A DNA stretch of 64,000 nt, from positions 141,797 to 205,796 of the forward strand of contig NZ_CAAGSW010000001.1 in the NCBI RefSeq assembly GCF_900774055.1. Direction: 5' to 3'. Of the stretch, positions 47,194-55,920 are shown in pieces. The stretch comes from Methanococcoides sp. AM1. GTDB taxonomy: Archaea; Halobacteriota; Methanosarcinia; Methanosarcinales; Methanosarcinaceae. A program made the translations under genes and the position numbers. Below the pieces are notes generated by a model that saw only the letters and a list, made by a program, of their open reading frames with translations, was not told the DNA's origin and did no database searches. Each line of letters opens with the position of its first letter. Position 1 is the stretch's first letter.

Positions 47194-49191
47194 TCACTTT
47201 TTGATATCAGATTCCCCTGGTGGAAGCATCCTTGCAATACTATCGGGAGATGCTACCTGTTTGACAAATGAAGGATCCTTCAGTTCATCTACATAAATGC
47301 GATAGACCTTCTTTGCAATATCATTCTGATTAAACTTACCGGGAACCAGCTCGACCACATATTTGCCGGAGCGTGCGATAGCCGAGACAGGACCTCCTAT
47401 GACGCGGGTTTCCGCACCAAGCTCCAGGCCAACAGCAATACCTACGGGAACATCCTTGTAGTAATTGCGTTCTCCGCGGATAACAAAGGAACCTTTCCTC
47501 AGGTATTCGCCGGATTCCGGGGTCTTGGAGACCTGATCAGGTTTTATCCAGTAACAATCACCGCTGAACTGGCCTGCTTTCCAGATGCTGGAATAGGAAA
47601 CCACGAATCTTGCAGCTTCCTCAAGGGTCGTTTCCGGGACATACTTCCCCTCGGTCTTGATAATTGTAATAGGTGCGCCGGGTACCTGTGTGTGGAACAC
47701 GATATCTCGCTTTTCCATATACTTTTTCACAAGCTCCTCATTAGTATCAGCATCCCTTCCACCAACAACAAGGAAGCCGTCGGATGAAAAGAACCACCTG
47801 AATCGGTCGTACCAGTGTTTCTTGAGGAAAGCCTTCCTTCTTTTGGATACTTTCTTCTCCCTTTTCTGCATTGCAACCTTCGTATCCTCGATCGCACGCA
47901 AAGCACCATCACGCTTTTTGCTTAACTTTTTAGCTTTATCATAATATATCTGAGCATTTTGCGGAACGGTCTTACGAATATTGATACTCGCATTGACACC
48001 ATCAAGATCAACTACGACAAACCCTTCCGCTGAATCGATACTTATGATCAAGCGTGCTGCGGGCAGTTCATCTTTTGCCTTTTTGAGTATAGAACGGATC
48101 TCAGCCCAGGAATAACCTTTATCGCGTGCATTCTCCAGAACAGCAAGCACCTGTTCAATGTTCTGGTAATGCTCATAGACCTTCTCTGCAATGGTAGTGT
48201 ACTTTTCAGAGTCCTTCTCGAACTTCTTGATAGCTTCCTGCTGCTTACGAAGCCTTCTTTCAAAGACATCGACCTTTTCCTTCTTTTTAGCAACTACTTC
48301 CTCGATTACTTCTTCAGATGCTTTTTTACCGAAGAATTCGTCAAGAGCCTGATTGAAGGACGGGTAAAATTCCTTCTCCGCTTCAGAATACTGTTCAAGT
48401 TCCAGAGGTATGACATCAATTGCTTCCAGTTCGCCTTTAACGTCCTTTTTGACGATACAGGGCTTTAGCTTGCGCTCCACGATCGGGGAAAACACGATCT
48501 TTACAGCTTCACAAAGTGCCTTTATATCATCGGACGTAGCATCCTTTGCTGCTGTTTTCTTATCAACACCTGCTCTCAGGCAGACTTCCTCTGCAAGAAC
48601 ACCGCCGAGATTGTAACTGGTTGCTATGGTCCTGACAACATCCGCAGTGGAAGAGGCAAACAGATCAGCCATGCCATCCTCTTCAACATCAAGCGGACTT
48701 AGCTGTGCTTCAGGGTATTCATATATCTCACCACTGCGAACCCTGCGCCCCCTGAAGGTCACGGGATTCATCGGGAGAATGATCTTTCGGTCACTGTCAA
48801 GAAGAACGATATTGCCTCTTGAGAACAATTCACATACAAGTATTGTCTCAATACCACCACGGATCACACCGATCTCAATGATCCTGTCAAAGTCATACTG
48901 ATCAACAGAAGTTATTCTGCCACCCGTTATATGCTTCCTCAACAGCATAGGGAATGCATGGGGTAACTTTGGGCTTGGACGCAAATACTTGCTCATGTGT
49001 GCTCTCTTGCCGGCCTGTATCACCAGATTGTCACGTCCTTTTCCGAATATGAAAAGATTTATCCTGATCTCACCCGGAACTGGCTGGTACACCTTAGCGA
49101 TCTTTGCATCGATCAGAGAGCCTTCAACATCGACGTTACCAAGTTCGGATACAAGAGCAGCAACATCTGCACTCGTCATCTCCTGCTTCAT
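47194..49191 (-). CDS. rqcH: RqcH/NFACT family ribosome quality-control protein
   Basis: 665 residues. An N-terminal NFACT-N domain (MTSADVAALVSELGNVDVEGS...) is followed by two helix-hairpin-helix segments, a long coiled coil (KKKEKVDVFERRLRKQQEAI to about 445), and the NFACT-R RNA-binding domain (FRWFFSSDGFLVVGGRDADTNE near residue 455-475, with an ALIRVKG-like C-terminus absent here). It binds 50S subunits carrying stalled peptidyl-tRNA. The start is the ATG at 49191, with an alternative MTSAD five residues on. Followed by pelA, a second stalled-ribosome factor. Confidence 0.9.
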   Translation of the reverse strand: MKQEMTSADVAALVSELGNVDVEGSLIDAKIAKVYQPVPGEIRINLFIFGKGRDNLVIQAGKRAHMSKYLRPSPKLPHAFPMLLRKHITGGRITSVDQYDFDRIIEIGVIRGGIETILVCELFSRGNIVLLDSDRKIILPMNPVTFRGRRVRSGEIYEYPEAQLSPLDVEEDGMADLFASSTADVVRTIATSYNLGGVLAEEVCLRAGVDKKTAAKDATSDDIKALCEAVKIVFSPIVERKLKPCIVKKDVKGELEAIDVIPLELEQYSEAEKEFYPSFNQALDEFFGKKASEEVIEEVVAKKKEKVDVFERRLRKQQEAIKKFEKDSEKYTTIAEKVYEHYQNIEQVLAVLENARDKGYSWAEIRSILKKAKDELPAARLIISIDSAEGFVVVDLDGVNASINIRKTVPQNAQIYYDKAKKLSKKRDGALRAIEDTKVAMQKREKKVSKRRKAFLKKHWYDRFRWFFSSDGFLVVGGRDADTNEELVKKYMEKRDIVFHTQVPGAPITIIKTEGKYVPETTLEEAARFVVSYSSIWKAGQFSGDCYWIKPDQVSKTPESGEYLRKGSFVIRGERNYYKDVPVGIAVGLELGAETRVIGGPVSAIARSGKYVVELVPGKFNQNDIAKKVYRIYVDELKDPSFVKQVASPDSIARMLPPGESDIKK

Positions 49192-49333
49192 AGATGCTTA
49201 TAGAGTTCGACCTGACTTAAGGTTTATCCATATTGGAAGTAACTGACAACAACAAATCGAAGTAATAAAGAAATAGGATTAACACATCAATTAGTTAGAG
49301 TCTTAAGCAGACAATATCAGCAGGAAACAAGAA

Positions 49334-50506
49334 ATGAACTTTAAGACAAAGTATTTCCTCAAATCGAAATTCCAGGAGTATTACAAGACAGCGGAGATAC
49401 ATATCCCTTCCAGGCTGGAAGCTCGCGAATGGGGATTCATCTCTTTTGACGAGATGCCGGAAACCGTGATGAGAAGACACAAATCATTTGGATCACGCGG
49501 AGAGGTTGAGGAATATCTCGCAGGCATGGCACCTGCACACGCATACCATTCTGTTGCATACTATACTTATCCCAGTGCACCCACTATGAAAGAGAAACAA
49601 TGGCAGGAAGCCGACCTCATCTTTGACCTTGATGCGGATCACATACCCGGTGCACCCAACTCATATTCAGAAATGCTTGATCATGTCAAAAAGGAGACAT
49701 TAAAGCTATATGACCTGCTGATAAATGATTTCGGTTTTAATGAAGATGATATAAGGGCGGTATTTTCGGGTGGCAGAGGATACCATTTCCACATAAGTGA
49801 CCCGCGTGTTCGCTCCCTTGGAAGCGCAGAAAGAAGGGAGATCGTGGATTATATCAGTGGAAGGGGGCTAAATGTTGAGAAGATCTTCTACAAGAAAGCG
49901 GTCAGTGGTGATGCAGGTAGTGAGAATGCCAGAATGAACATGCTTTCCCCCGAGACTGAAGGAGGCTGGGGAGGAAGGATCAACAGATACCTTGTATCCT
50001 ACCTCACCGATCTTGCAAGTAAGGAAGATGCAGAAGAGCTCTTCATCGGTTTCAAGGGCATCGGCAAAAAGACCGCACAAAAGATGATAGATATATTAAG
50101 GGATGAAACGCAGGTCGAGTTGCTACGCAAAGGAAACATGGAGGCTCTTTCAAAGGTCAATAAGGATATTATACAGACCCTCGCGTTGCAGGCAGTGAAT
50201 GACATGTCAGCAAGCGTGGATGAACCTGTGACCGGGGACATAAAGAGACTTATACGCCTGGGAGGTTCACTTCATGGAAAATCAGGAATGCGTGTTACGA
50301 CACTGTCCATTTCAGAACTTGAGAAGTTTGAACCATTGACCGATGCTGTCGTGTTCTCAGACAAGCCGGTAAAATTAAAAGTGATAAGACCTTTTGCAGT
50401 ACAAATGAAAGGTAATGACCTCTACGTAGAGGAAGGTACACAGGAATTACCTGAATACGCAGCCGTGTATCTTATGTGCAGAGGTGCAGCAGAATATGGA
50501 TCGTAA
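49334..50506 (+). CDS. priS: DNA primase small (catalytic) subunit
   Basis: 390 residues. The catalytic DxD is in ADLIFDLDADHIPGAP near residue 97, and SGGRGYHFHISDPRV carries the histidine segment of the AEP fold. It makes RNA/DNA primers with PriL, which is not in this window. The start ATG 49334 follows AGGAAAC. The C-terminal part includes FKGIGKKTAQKMIDILRD. The stop overlaps gins51 by 11 bp. Confidence 0.96.
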   Translation: MNFKTKYFLKSKFQEYYKTAEIHIPSRLEAREWGFISFDEMPETVMRRHKSFGSRGEVEEYLAGMAPAHAYHSVAYYTYPSAPTMKEKQWQEADLIFDLDADHIPGAPNSYSEMLDHVKKETLKLYDLLINDFGFNEDDIRAVFSGGRGYHFHISDPRVRSLGSAERREIVDYISGRGLNVEKIFYKKAVSGDAGSENARMNMLSPETEGGWGGRINRYLVSYLTDLASKEDAEELFIGFKGIGKKTAQKMIDILRDETQVELLRKGNMEALSKVNKDIIQTLALQAVNDMSASVDEPVTGDIKRLIRLGGSLHGKSGMRVTTLSISELEKFEPLTDAVVFSDKPVKLKVIRPFAVQMKGNDLYVEEGTQELPEYAAVYLMCRGAAEYGS

Positions 50507-51206
50507 TGAGCTCAAAAGCATACTCCGGGAAGAGAACAGTTCGGCTTTAAGGTCGTTGCCGAATGGGTTCTACCGTCTTGTGGATGATTATATCCATGAG
50601 CTTGAAGAAGAGATCCGAAAGATCAACAATCCACGCTCTGCTGAATCGAAGATACTCGAGGATGAGCTCCAGAGTGCCATCAATGATGTGGAAACCATAT
50701 TCATTCGACGAGTACGAAAGGTCACTTCAAGAGCAACATCCAATGCATTCTCAAGCAGCTCACCAAGACAGGACCTTGACAAACTTCTGCCTGCAGAACA
50801 GGCGGTATATGAAGCAACGCTTTCGGCAATACAGGTAGCAAGGAACGGTTTGCTCGAACCGATACTTGATCCGTCCTCATCAATAACCCCTGCAAAGGCT
50901 CAGGAAGATACAGAACCGGAAGTATCCTCACAAAAAGTCACAGGTGAACCAACTGCCACAGGATCGGTACAAGGAGCATCAGCATCGGCAATTGATACCA
51001 ATGATGGGGTTAGGGACAAGGTAGAAATAGCCAAAAGGAATATAAATGAAGAATACTTTGTTGTCCGAATATTGAAAGACCTACCGACATTCAATGCCGT
51101 AGATAAGCGAAATTATACTACCCATGCAGAAGATGTCGTTGTTTTACCCGCAATGAACGCAAATGTTCTGGTAAAACGAGGTGCTGCTCATCTTATCACA
51201 AAATAA
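50496..51206 (+). CDS. gins51: GINS complex subunit Gins51
   Basis: 236 residues. An N-terminal helical A domain (LKSILREENSSALRSLPNGFYRLVDDYIHELEEEI) is linked by a Pro/Ser/Thr-rich middle (about 130-180) to a small C-terminal B domain (FVVRILKDLPTFNAVDKRNY, and then VVVLPAMNANVLVKRGAAHLI). It joins MCM and Cdc45/RecJ in the archaeal replicative helicase. The start is the ATG at 50496 behind GAGGTG, inside the end of priS, so the two are coupled. Confidence 0.9.
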   Translation: MDRNELKSILREENSSALRSLPNGFYRLVDDYIHELEEEIRKINNPRSAESKILEDELQSAINDVETIFIRRVRKVTSRATSNAFSSSSPRQDLDKLLPAEQAVYEATLSAIQVARNGLLEPILDPSSSITPAKAQEDTEPEVSSQKVTGEPTATGSVQGASASAIDTNDGVRDKVEIAKRNINEEYFVVRILKDLPTFNAVDKRNYTTHAEDVVVLPAMNANVLVKRGAAHLITK

Positions 51207-51235
51207 AACATTCAACTTGATAAAAGGTGTAAATA

Positions 51236-51514
51236 ATGAAAATTCCAAAGAGGTTCAGAACATATTGCCCATCCTGCAAAAAACATACTGAACACATTGC
51301 AGAGAGAGTAAAGAAAGGCAAGGCATCAGCTATGACACATATTGCCAGACAGAAGAAGAGGCAATCAGGCATCGGAAACAGTGGTAAATTCTCAAAGGTT
51401 CCTGGAGGAGACAAACCAACCAAGAGAGTACAGCTCAAATACCGCTGCGCCGAGTGCAACAAGTCACACCAGAGGCCATGCTTCAGAGCAAAGAAATTCG
51501 AGTTTAAGGAATGA
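51236..51514 (+). CDS. rpl44e: Large ribosomal subunit protein eL42 (L44e)
   Basis: 92 residues with the typical start [20 protein letters not shown] and a second cysteine pair in [15 protein letters not shown], forming the zinc-binding site near the ribosomal E site. GGTG precedes the ATG. Part of the information-processing operon, with the stop region overlapping the next frame. Confidence 0.97.
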   Translation: MKIPKRFRTYCPSCKKHTEHIAERVKKGKASAMTHIARQKKRQSGIGNSGKFSKVPGGDKPTKRVQLKYRCAECNKSHQRPCFRAKKFEFKE

Positions 51515-51519
51515 TAATA

Positions 51520-51696
51520 ATGACACAACCAAAAAGCAGATTCTTACGCGTAAAATGCAACGACTGCTCCAACGAGCAGGTTATCTTCGGTAGTGCAAGC
51601 CGCAAGGTCACATGCCTCGTATGCGGAAGAACACTCGCAGAATCCACCGGCGGAAAGTCAACAATTACAACACATATCCTGGAAGTCCTTGAGTAA
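51520..51696 (+). CDS. rps27e: Small ribosomal subunit protein eS27
   Basis: 58 residues from ATG 51520 ([20 protein letters not shown]), with AAGGA 9 nt before. The zinc ribbon is CNDC...CLVC. The ATG at 51511 is also in frame but overlaps the eL42 stop and lies too close to the ribosome binding site. Gene order eL42-eS27-aIF2a is the usual one in euryarchaea. Confidence 0.96.
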   Translation: MTQPKSRFLRVKCNDCSNEQVIFGSASRKVTCLVCGRTLAESTGGKSTITTHILEVLE

Positions 51697-51707
51697 AGTG
51701 GTGTAGA

Positions 51708-52508
51708 ATGGATAATAATAGCTGGCCTGAAAGCGGCGACTTTGTAGTTTGTACTGTAAAGAACGTAGTCGACTTTGGGGCCTATACCACCCTTGAGGAA
51801 TACGGGGGTAAGGAAGGATTTATCCATATCTCCGAGATCAAGGCCGGATGGGTCAAGTATGTCCGTGATTACGTAAGGGAAGGTCAGAAGATCGTCTGCA
51901 AAGTGCTGGACGTAGACCCGAACCGACGTCACATTGACCTCTCCTTAAAGGATGTCAACGAACACCAGAAACGTGCGAAGATCCAGGACTGGAAGAACGA
52001 ACAGAAAGCTGAAAAATGGCTCCAGTTCGTAGCTGAGGACACCAAGACAAGCACAGAAAAGATGGACGAGATAAAGTCCATTTTCATGGAAGAGTTCGGA
52101 AGCTGCTACACTGGCTTTGAAGAAGCTGCCATCAACGGAAAGGAAGCATTCGAAGGCATGGCCATCACCAAGAAACTGGCCGCAAAAATAGCAGACATCG
52201 CTCAGGAAAATATTAAACTTCCATTCGTAGACATCGCAGGATACGTGGACCTTACCTCCAATAGCCCTGACGGGATCGATATTATCAAGAAATCCCTCAA
52301 AGCAGCTACCAAGATCAAGAAAGATGATGATGTCAGGATAGACGTCACATACACAGGCGCACCGAGATACCGGATAAAGATAATCGCACCTGACTACAAG
52401 ACCGCAGAAGCTGTTTTGAAGAAAGCTGCTGAGAAAGCCATTGACTATATCGAAAAGAAGGAAGGAAAAGGAATTTTCCACCGACATATCGAATCAACAA
52501 AGGCGTGA
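51708..52508 (+). CDS. eif2a: Translation initiation factor aIF2 subunit alpha
   Basis: 266 residues. An N-terminal S1 RNA-binding domain (GDFVVCTVKNVVDFGAYTTLEEYGGKEGFIHISEIK) precedes a helical domain and an alpha/beta C-terminal domain that docks on aIF2-gamma. It helps carry initiator Met-tRNA to the small subunit. ATG 51708 follows TGGTGTAGA. Followed by nop10 after 7 bp. Confidence 0.96.
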   Translation: MDNNSWPESGDFVVCTVKNVVDFGAYTTLEEYGGKEGFIHISEIKAGWVKYVRDYVREGQKIVCKVLDVDPNRRHIDLSLKDVNEHQKRAKIQDWKNEQKAEKWLQFVAEDTKTSTEKMDEIKSIFMEEFGSCYTGFEEAAINGKEAFEGMAITKKLAAKIADIAQENIKLPFVDIAGYVDLTSNSPDGIDIIKKSLKAATKIKKDDDVRIDVTYTGAPRYRIKIIAPDYKTAEAVLKKAAEKAIDYIEKKEGKGIFHRHIESTKA

Positions 52509-52515
52509 TGTTCCA

Positions 52516-52686
52516 TTGGGAAACAAGATCCGAAAATGTGTTCAATGCAATGTTTACACATTGAAAGAGAACTGTCCGGAGTGTGGAGAACCATCCAGGA
52601 ATCCACTTCCGGCACGATTTTCCCCGCTTGATCCCTATGGCAAATACCGCCGAATCTCTAAAAGGAGGGAGACGGAACATGCGTGA
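52516..52686 (+). CDS. nop10: Nop10, H/ACA RNP protein
   Basis: 56 residues starting at TTG 52516 (MGNKIRKCVQCNVYTLKENC): the zinc ribbon CVQC...CPEC followed by PARFSPLDPYGKYRR is the family signature. It binds Cbf5 in H/ACA pseudouridylation particles. The longer frame back to 52441 lies within eif2a and is not used. The TTG start is weak but the only sensible choice. Confidence 0.92.
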   Translation: MGNKIRKCVQCNVYTLKENCPECGEPSRNPLPARFSPLDPYGKYRRISKRRETEHA

Positions 52687-53452
52687 AACAACTGTGATCC
52701 GCCTTAAGGACGATATCCAGCTAAACGACCCCATACTACTTGTTGGCCTTCCGGGAGTCGGGCATGTTGGAAAGCTTGTTGTCGATCACCTGATCGAAAA
52801 GCTTGAAGCAGAAAAAGTATTTGAGATATATTCCCCTCATTTTCCACCACAGGTAATGGTAAGCGAGGAAAGTACCGTCAAACTTGTCAATAACGAAGTT
52901 TACATCTGCAAGACTGACGAAAGAGACCTCGTACTTCTGGGTGGAGACCATCAGAGTACAACTACAGATGGTCATTATGAACTTGGAGGCATCTATATCG
53001 AACTTGCTGCCGAACTGGGAGTATCAAAGATATTCACTCTTGGAGGATACCCAACCGGCAAGCTGGAGCACACCGACGAAGTAATGGGTGCTGCCAACGA
53101 TGCAGAGCTTATCGAGGAACTGAAGGAATTTGGTGTTACTTTCAAGCCTAACGAACCCGGAGGAGGTATCGTAGGTGCATCAGGTCTTTTGCTCGGACTT
53201 AGTAAGTTCAAGGACATTAAAGCTGCATGTTTGATGGGATTGACCTCAGGATACCTGGTTGACCCGAAAAGTGCACAATCACTCTTGGCTATCTTAAGCA
53301 AGCTCCTGAACATCGAGGTCGAAGTAGATGAACTCGAAGAGCGTGCAAAGGACATGGAGAAGATCGTTGCTAACCTCATGGAAGCAAAGCAGCAGCAACA
53401 GGGCGTATTGAGAGATACGGCCGTTGAAGAAGACCTGAGATACATCGGTTAA
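52679..53452 (+). CDS. PAC2-family protein (proteasome assembly chaperone-like)
   Basis: 257 residues. It begins MRETTVIRLKDDIQLNDPILLVG, with the PAC2 core LVGLPGVGHVGKLVVDHLIE and FTLGGYPTGKLEHTDEV, then EPGGGIVGASGLLLGLSKF. A helical C-terminus follows. The family resembles eukaryotic PAC2 and is conserved beside nop10 in archaea, but its role is not settled. The start is the ATG at 52679 with AAGGAGGGA upstream, overlapping the nop10 stop by 8 bp. Confidence 0.88.
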   Translation: MRETTVIRLKDDIQLNDPILLVGLPGVGHVGKLVVDHLIEKLEAEKVFEIYSPHFPPQVMVSEESTVKLVNNEVYICKTDERDLVLLGGDHQSTTTDGHYELGGIYIELAAELGVSKIFTLGGYPTGKLEHTDEVMGAANDAELIEELKEFGVTFKPNEPGGGIVGASGLLLGLSKFKDIKAACLMGLTSGYLVDPKSAQSLLAILSKLLNIEVEVDELEERAKDMEKIVANLMEAKQQQQGVLRDTAVEEDLRYIG

Positions 53453-53461
53453 GGTGGGAAC

Positions 53462-54685
53462 ATGCAGATCAATGCTGATCTCCACCTCCATTCTAAATAT
53501 TCCATGGCGTGCTCCAATAAGATGGAGCTGCCGACAATTGCTGTAGAGGCGAAGAAAAAAGGCATCGACCTTGTGGCTACAGGCGACTGTATCCACCCGA
53601 AATGGCTCGATGAAATTAAAAATGCCGCTACGGATGATGAGACAATTCTCATCAATGAAACTTATTTTATTCCTACCACAGAGATCGAGGATAAGAACCG
53701 CGTCCACCATCTCCTGATCCTGCCATCCATCTCAAAGGCCGAAGAGCTGGCAGAGACCATGTCAAGATATGCCGACCTGGCAGTTGATGGCAGACCCACG
53801 GTAAAACTCGACGGCAGTGAGATAGCACAGATAGCAAAGGACATCGGTGCACTGATCGGACCCTGCCATGCATTCACCCCCTGGACAGCCCTGTATGCAT
53901 ACCATGACTCACTCAAAAGCTGCTACGGTGATCTGACAGACTATATCTCATTCGTAGAGCTGGGACTAAGTGCTGATACTGATTACGCAGACCGCATCAG
54001 CGAACTTCACAGGCTCACCTTCCTGACAAACTCCGATGCACACTCCCCCTGGTCCAACAAGCTCGCACGCGAGTTCACCCGATTTGAAGTTCCATCCATT
54101 GATTTCGAAGGACTGGAAAAGGCCATCCTGCGCAAGGAAGGCTACAAGGCCACCCTGAACGTAGGGTTCTTCCCGGAAGAGGGAAAGTACAACGAGTCCG
54201 CATGCATCAAGTGCTTCACCCACTACACCCTCGAGGAATGCATACAGCAGAACTGGCGGTGCCCTCAATGCAGGGGACTGGTCAAGAAAGGCGTGCAGGA
54301 CAGGGTGAACGAGCTTGCGGACCTGCCAACCCCGGTACACCCCGACCATCGCCCGGATTACCTCCATCTCGCACCTCTTGCAGAGATCATCATGATGGCA
54401 CTGGGACATGCCAGCATTACCACCAAAGGCGTAAGAACAGCATGGGACCTACTAGTAGAAAAGTTCGGCAACGAAGTTGCAGTGCTACTGGATGCAAATC
54501 CAGACCAGCTTGACATCGTAGATCAACGAATCGTCGATGCCATACTGGCATTCCGAAATGGCGAGGTCATCATCCACCCCGGAGGCGGTGGCCAGTACGG
54601 ACGGATAGGACTCCCGGACTCAGAGAGCAAGCTAAAGGAAGCTCCAAAGAACAGCAAAAGCCAGAGTTCCCTTTTCGACTTCTAA
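53462..54685 (+). CDS. endoQ: Endonuclease Q (deaminated DNA endonuclease)
   Basis: 407 residues. A PHP-type metal site begins ADLHLHSKYSMACS near residue 5, with further His/Asp (GDCIHPKW, NSDAHSPWS) that complete it. A zinc-finger-like insert follows (CIKCFTHYTLEECIQQNWRC), and then a helix-hairpin-helix-like end. EndoQ nicks 5' of deaminated bases (uracil, hypoxanthine). The last seven residues, QSSLFDF, form a PCNA-interacting PIP-box. It follows the PAC2 gene by 9 bp and ends the operon. Confidence 0.92.
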   Translation: MQINADLHLHSKYSMACSNKMELPTIAVEAKKKGIDLVATGDCIHPKWLDEIKNAATDDETILINETYFIPTTEIEDKNRVHHLLILPSISKAEELAETMSRYADLAVDGRPTVKLDGSEIAQIAKDIGALIGPCHAFTPWTALYAYHDSLKSCYGDLTDYISFVELGLSADTDYADRISELHRLTFLTNSDAHSPWSNKLAREFTRFEVPSIDFEGLEKAILRKEGYKATLNVGFFPEEGKYNESACIKCFTHYTLEECIQQNWRCPQCRGLVKKGVQDRVNELADLPTPVHPDHRPDYLHLAPLAEIIMMALGHASITTKGVRTAWDLLVEKFGNEVAVLLDANPDQLDIVDQRIVDAILAFRNGEVIIHPGGGGQYGRIGLPDSESKLKEAPKNSKSQSSLFDF

Positions 54686-54736
54686 TACACTTTTTCGACA
54701 CCTATATAACCCATAAACGCCTTCAAAAACAACAAT

Positions 54737-54855
54737 GCCGGGGTGGCAGAGCGGACTAATCCAACGGTGAATTAACAGCCGCGGAGTCTATACGCGGCAG
54801 GCTCGAGACCTGTTTCTCCTAACGGAGTGCTTGGGTTCAAATCCCAACCCCGGCG
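54737..54855 (+). tRNA. tRNA-Ser (CGA) with a D-arm insert
   Basis: Acceptor GCCGGGG / CCCCGGC pairs perfectly. The T arm TTGGG-TTCAAAT-CCCAA and a variable arm CTCC/GGAG fit type II tRNA-Ser. The anticodon loop CTCGAGA carries CGA inside the stem GCAGG/CCTGT. Between D-loop and anticodon stem lie 33 extra nucleotides. Removing 54761-54793 restores the D-stem pairs G10-C25, C11-G24, A12-U23 and leaves an 86-nt type II tRNA. No CCA is encoded. Five T follow. Confidence 0.88.
54761..54793 (+). other. Putative non-canonical tRNA intron (relaxed BHB)
   Basis: GGACT of the D-loop (54753-54757) pairs with AGTCT of the insert (54785-54789). The 3-nt AAT bulge follows on the 5' side. An inner helix then pairs CC with GG and CGG with CCG, and the 3' bulge ATAC lies just before the exon. 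That is the bulge-helix-bulge order used by the archaeal tRNA splicing endonuclease, with imperfect geometry. Excision of 33 nt (or 32) is inferred. Confidence 0.55.
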
Positions 54856-55119
54856 TGCTACTTTTTGGATTCACGCGAGTTATGCATATATTTTTATCAC
54901 AGCTTCTATGATGTTGTATTATTAATTGTATCAATCAAACTTGTTCCACGATTATATCAATCTGGGGTTTATTGCACTCATATCGTTGATAGTAAAACTG
55001 TTATAAAAAAGCAGAAATAATCCAAACTCACGAGTAATGAACACCACCCTCGGATTCTAAAAAAAGAAAAACAGTTTTTAAGATTATGATCTAGGTTGAA
55101 TTAACCGATCAAAATAAGG
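54856..55119. other. Intergenic region, no gene seen
   Basis: 264 bp, AT-rich. The minus strand has a T run (TTTTTCTTTTTTT, about 55060-55075 on plus) that likely ends the zinc-ribbon transcript. A TATA-like TTATAAAAA lies near 55000. No ORF or tRNA fold. Confidence 0.5.
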
Positions 55120-55263
55120 TCACTCAACCTTTGTGTACTCAGTCCTATAACATTGTGGGCATGGTGGCAGTTTAGCGTCATCACTTTCCAATACCACTTC
55201 CTTTGAACAGGAAGTACATCTGTATGTGCCTTTTCCTGGTTTCTCTCCAGCATTATATATCAT
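55120..55263 (-). CDS. 47-aa zinc-ribbon protein
   Basis: ATG 55263, stop TGA at 55120. The product begins MIYNAGEKPGKGTYRCTSCS and has two CxxC pairs (CTSC, CPQC) about 20 residues apart, then YRTEYTKVE. The GEKPGKGTYRC pattern is that of the small stand-alone zinc-ribbon proteins seen in bacteria and archaea. AGGAGTGG precedes the start. Too short for usual ORF listings. A near-palindrome lies about 35-50 bp upstream. Confidence 0.82.
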   Translation of the reverse strand: MIYNAGEKPGKGTYRCTSCSKEVVLESDDAKLPPCPQCYRTEYTKVE

Positions 55264-55292
55264 ATATCCACTCCTAAGGATGCCGATTTAAT

Positions 55293-55310
55293 AAATACGT
55301 TAATGTATTT
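55293..55310 (-). promoter_or_regulatory. Inverted repeat upstream of zinc-ribbon gene
   Basis: AAATACGTTAATGTATTT is an inverted repeat matching 16 of 18 positions, between the TATA box (CATATATATATAAG on minus, near 55345-55358) and the ATG at 55263. Its placement downstream of the expected start suits an operator. No regulator is linked. Confidence 0.4.
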
Positions 55311-55401
55311 GTATCAGTCCTTATTAATTAATTTGTAACACGCTTATATATATATGTCTAAGTGTTGTGTAAATTCACAAGTCCTTTCTTACCATGAAAA
55401 T

Positions 55402-55743
55402 TCAATCAAGCTTTCCATAATGGTTTTTCCATCTGTCAGCCATTTTGATGAACTCCCCGTAGCCCTCTTTCCGGATGAACTCGATAGATTGCCTGCATTT
55501 CCCGCGGGAATAGCCCTTCGCATACCATTCCTGAACAATATCACATGATTCCCATTCCGGACAATCGGCACAAGTTTCGTACTTCTTATCCCTGAAACAG
55601 CACAGCTTCATCTTGCACTTTGCCCTGTTGATGTCGCGTTCCCCATCCTCATAGCCCAGCTTGCATCCGCGACAGTTCTTGTTCTTGAACTCACGACAGG
55701 TCTTGCAATAAGCCCCACAGCAACCGATCTCAATTGTAGACAT
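55402..55743 (-). CDS. DUF3795 cysteine-rich protein
   Basis: 113 residues with twelve cysteines. The ordered pattern CCGAYCKTCREFKNKNCRGC, then CKMKLCCFRDKKYETCADC and CDIVQEW, fits the DUF3795 family of small cysteine-rich proteins. It probably binds zinc or an iron-sulfur cluster. ATG 55743, 113 aa. Single gene with AT-rich flanks; function unknown. Confidence 0.8.
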   Translation of the reverse strand: MSTIEIGCCGAYCKTCREFKNKNCRGCKLGYEDGERDINRAKCKMKLCCFRDKKYETCADCPEWESCDIVQEWYAKGYSRGKCRQSIEFIRKEGYGEFIKMADRWKNHYGKLD

Positions 55744-55920
55744 TGGTATCCCTGTAATAATCTTTGATCATATGCTGCAAATAGCTTTTGGAAGAGAAAG
55801 TTGCTGTGATGCAGACATCACTTAAGAAATGTATGATTGTCAAATGAAAACTCGAATGTTCCTTGAAGAAAAAAGAAGAAGAAGAAGCAATCTGAAAAAA
55901 ATGAGGTCCTAGCTTGAACC
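55744..55920. other. Intergenic region, no gene seen
   Basis: 177 bp, A-rich on plus with GAAGAAAAAAGAAGAAGAAG. A 64-codon minus-strand frame here has no ribosome binding site and low-complexity text; I do not call it. It likely holds the DUF3795 promoter. Confidence 0.5.
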
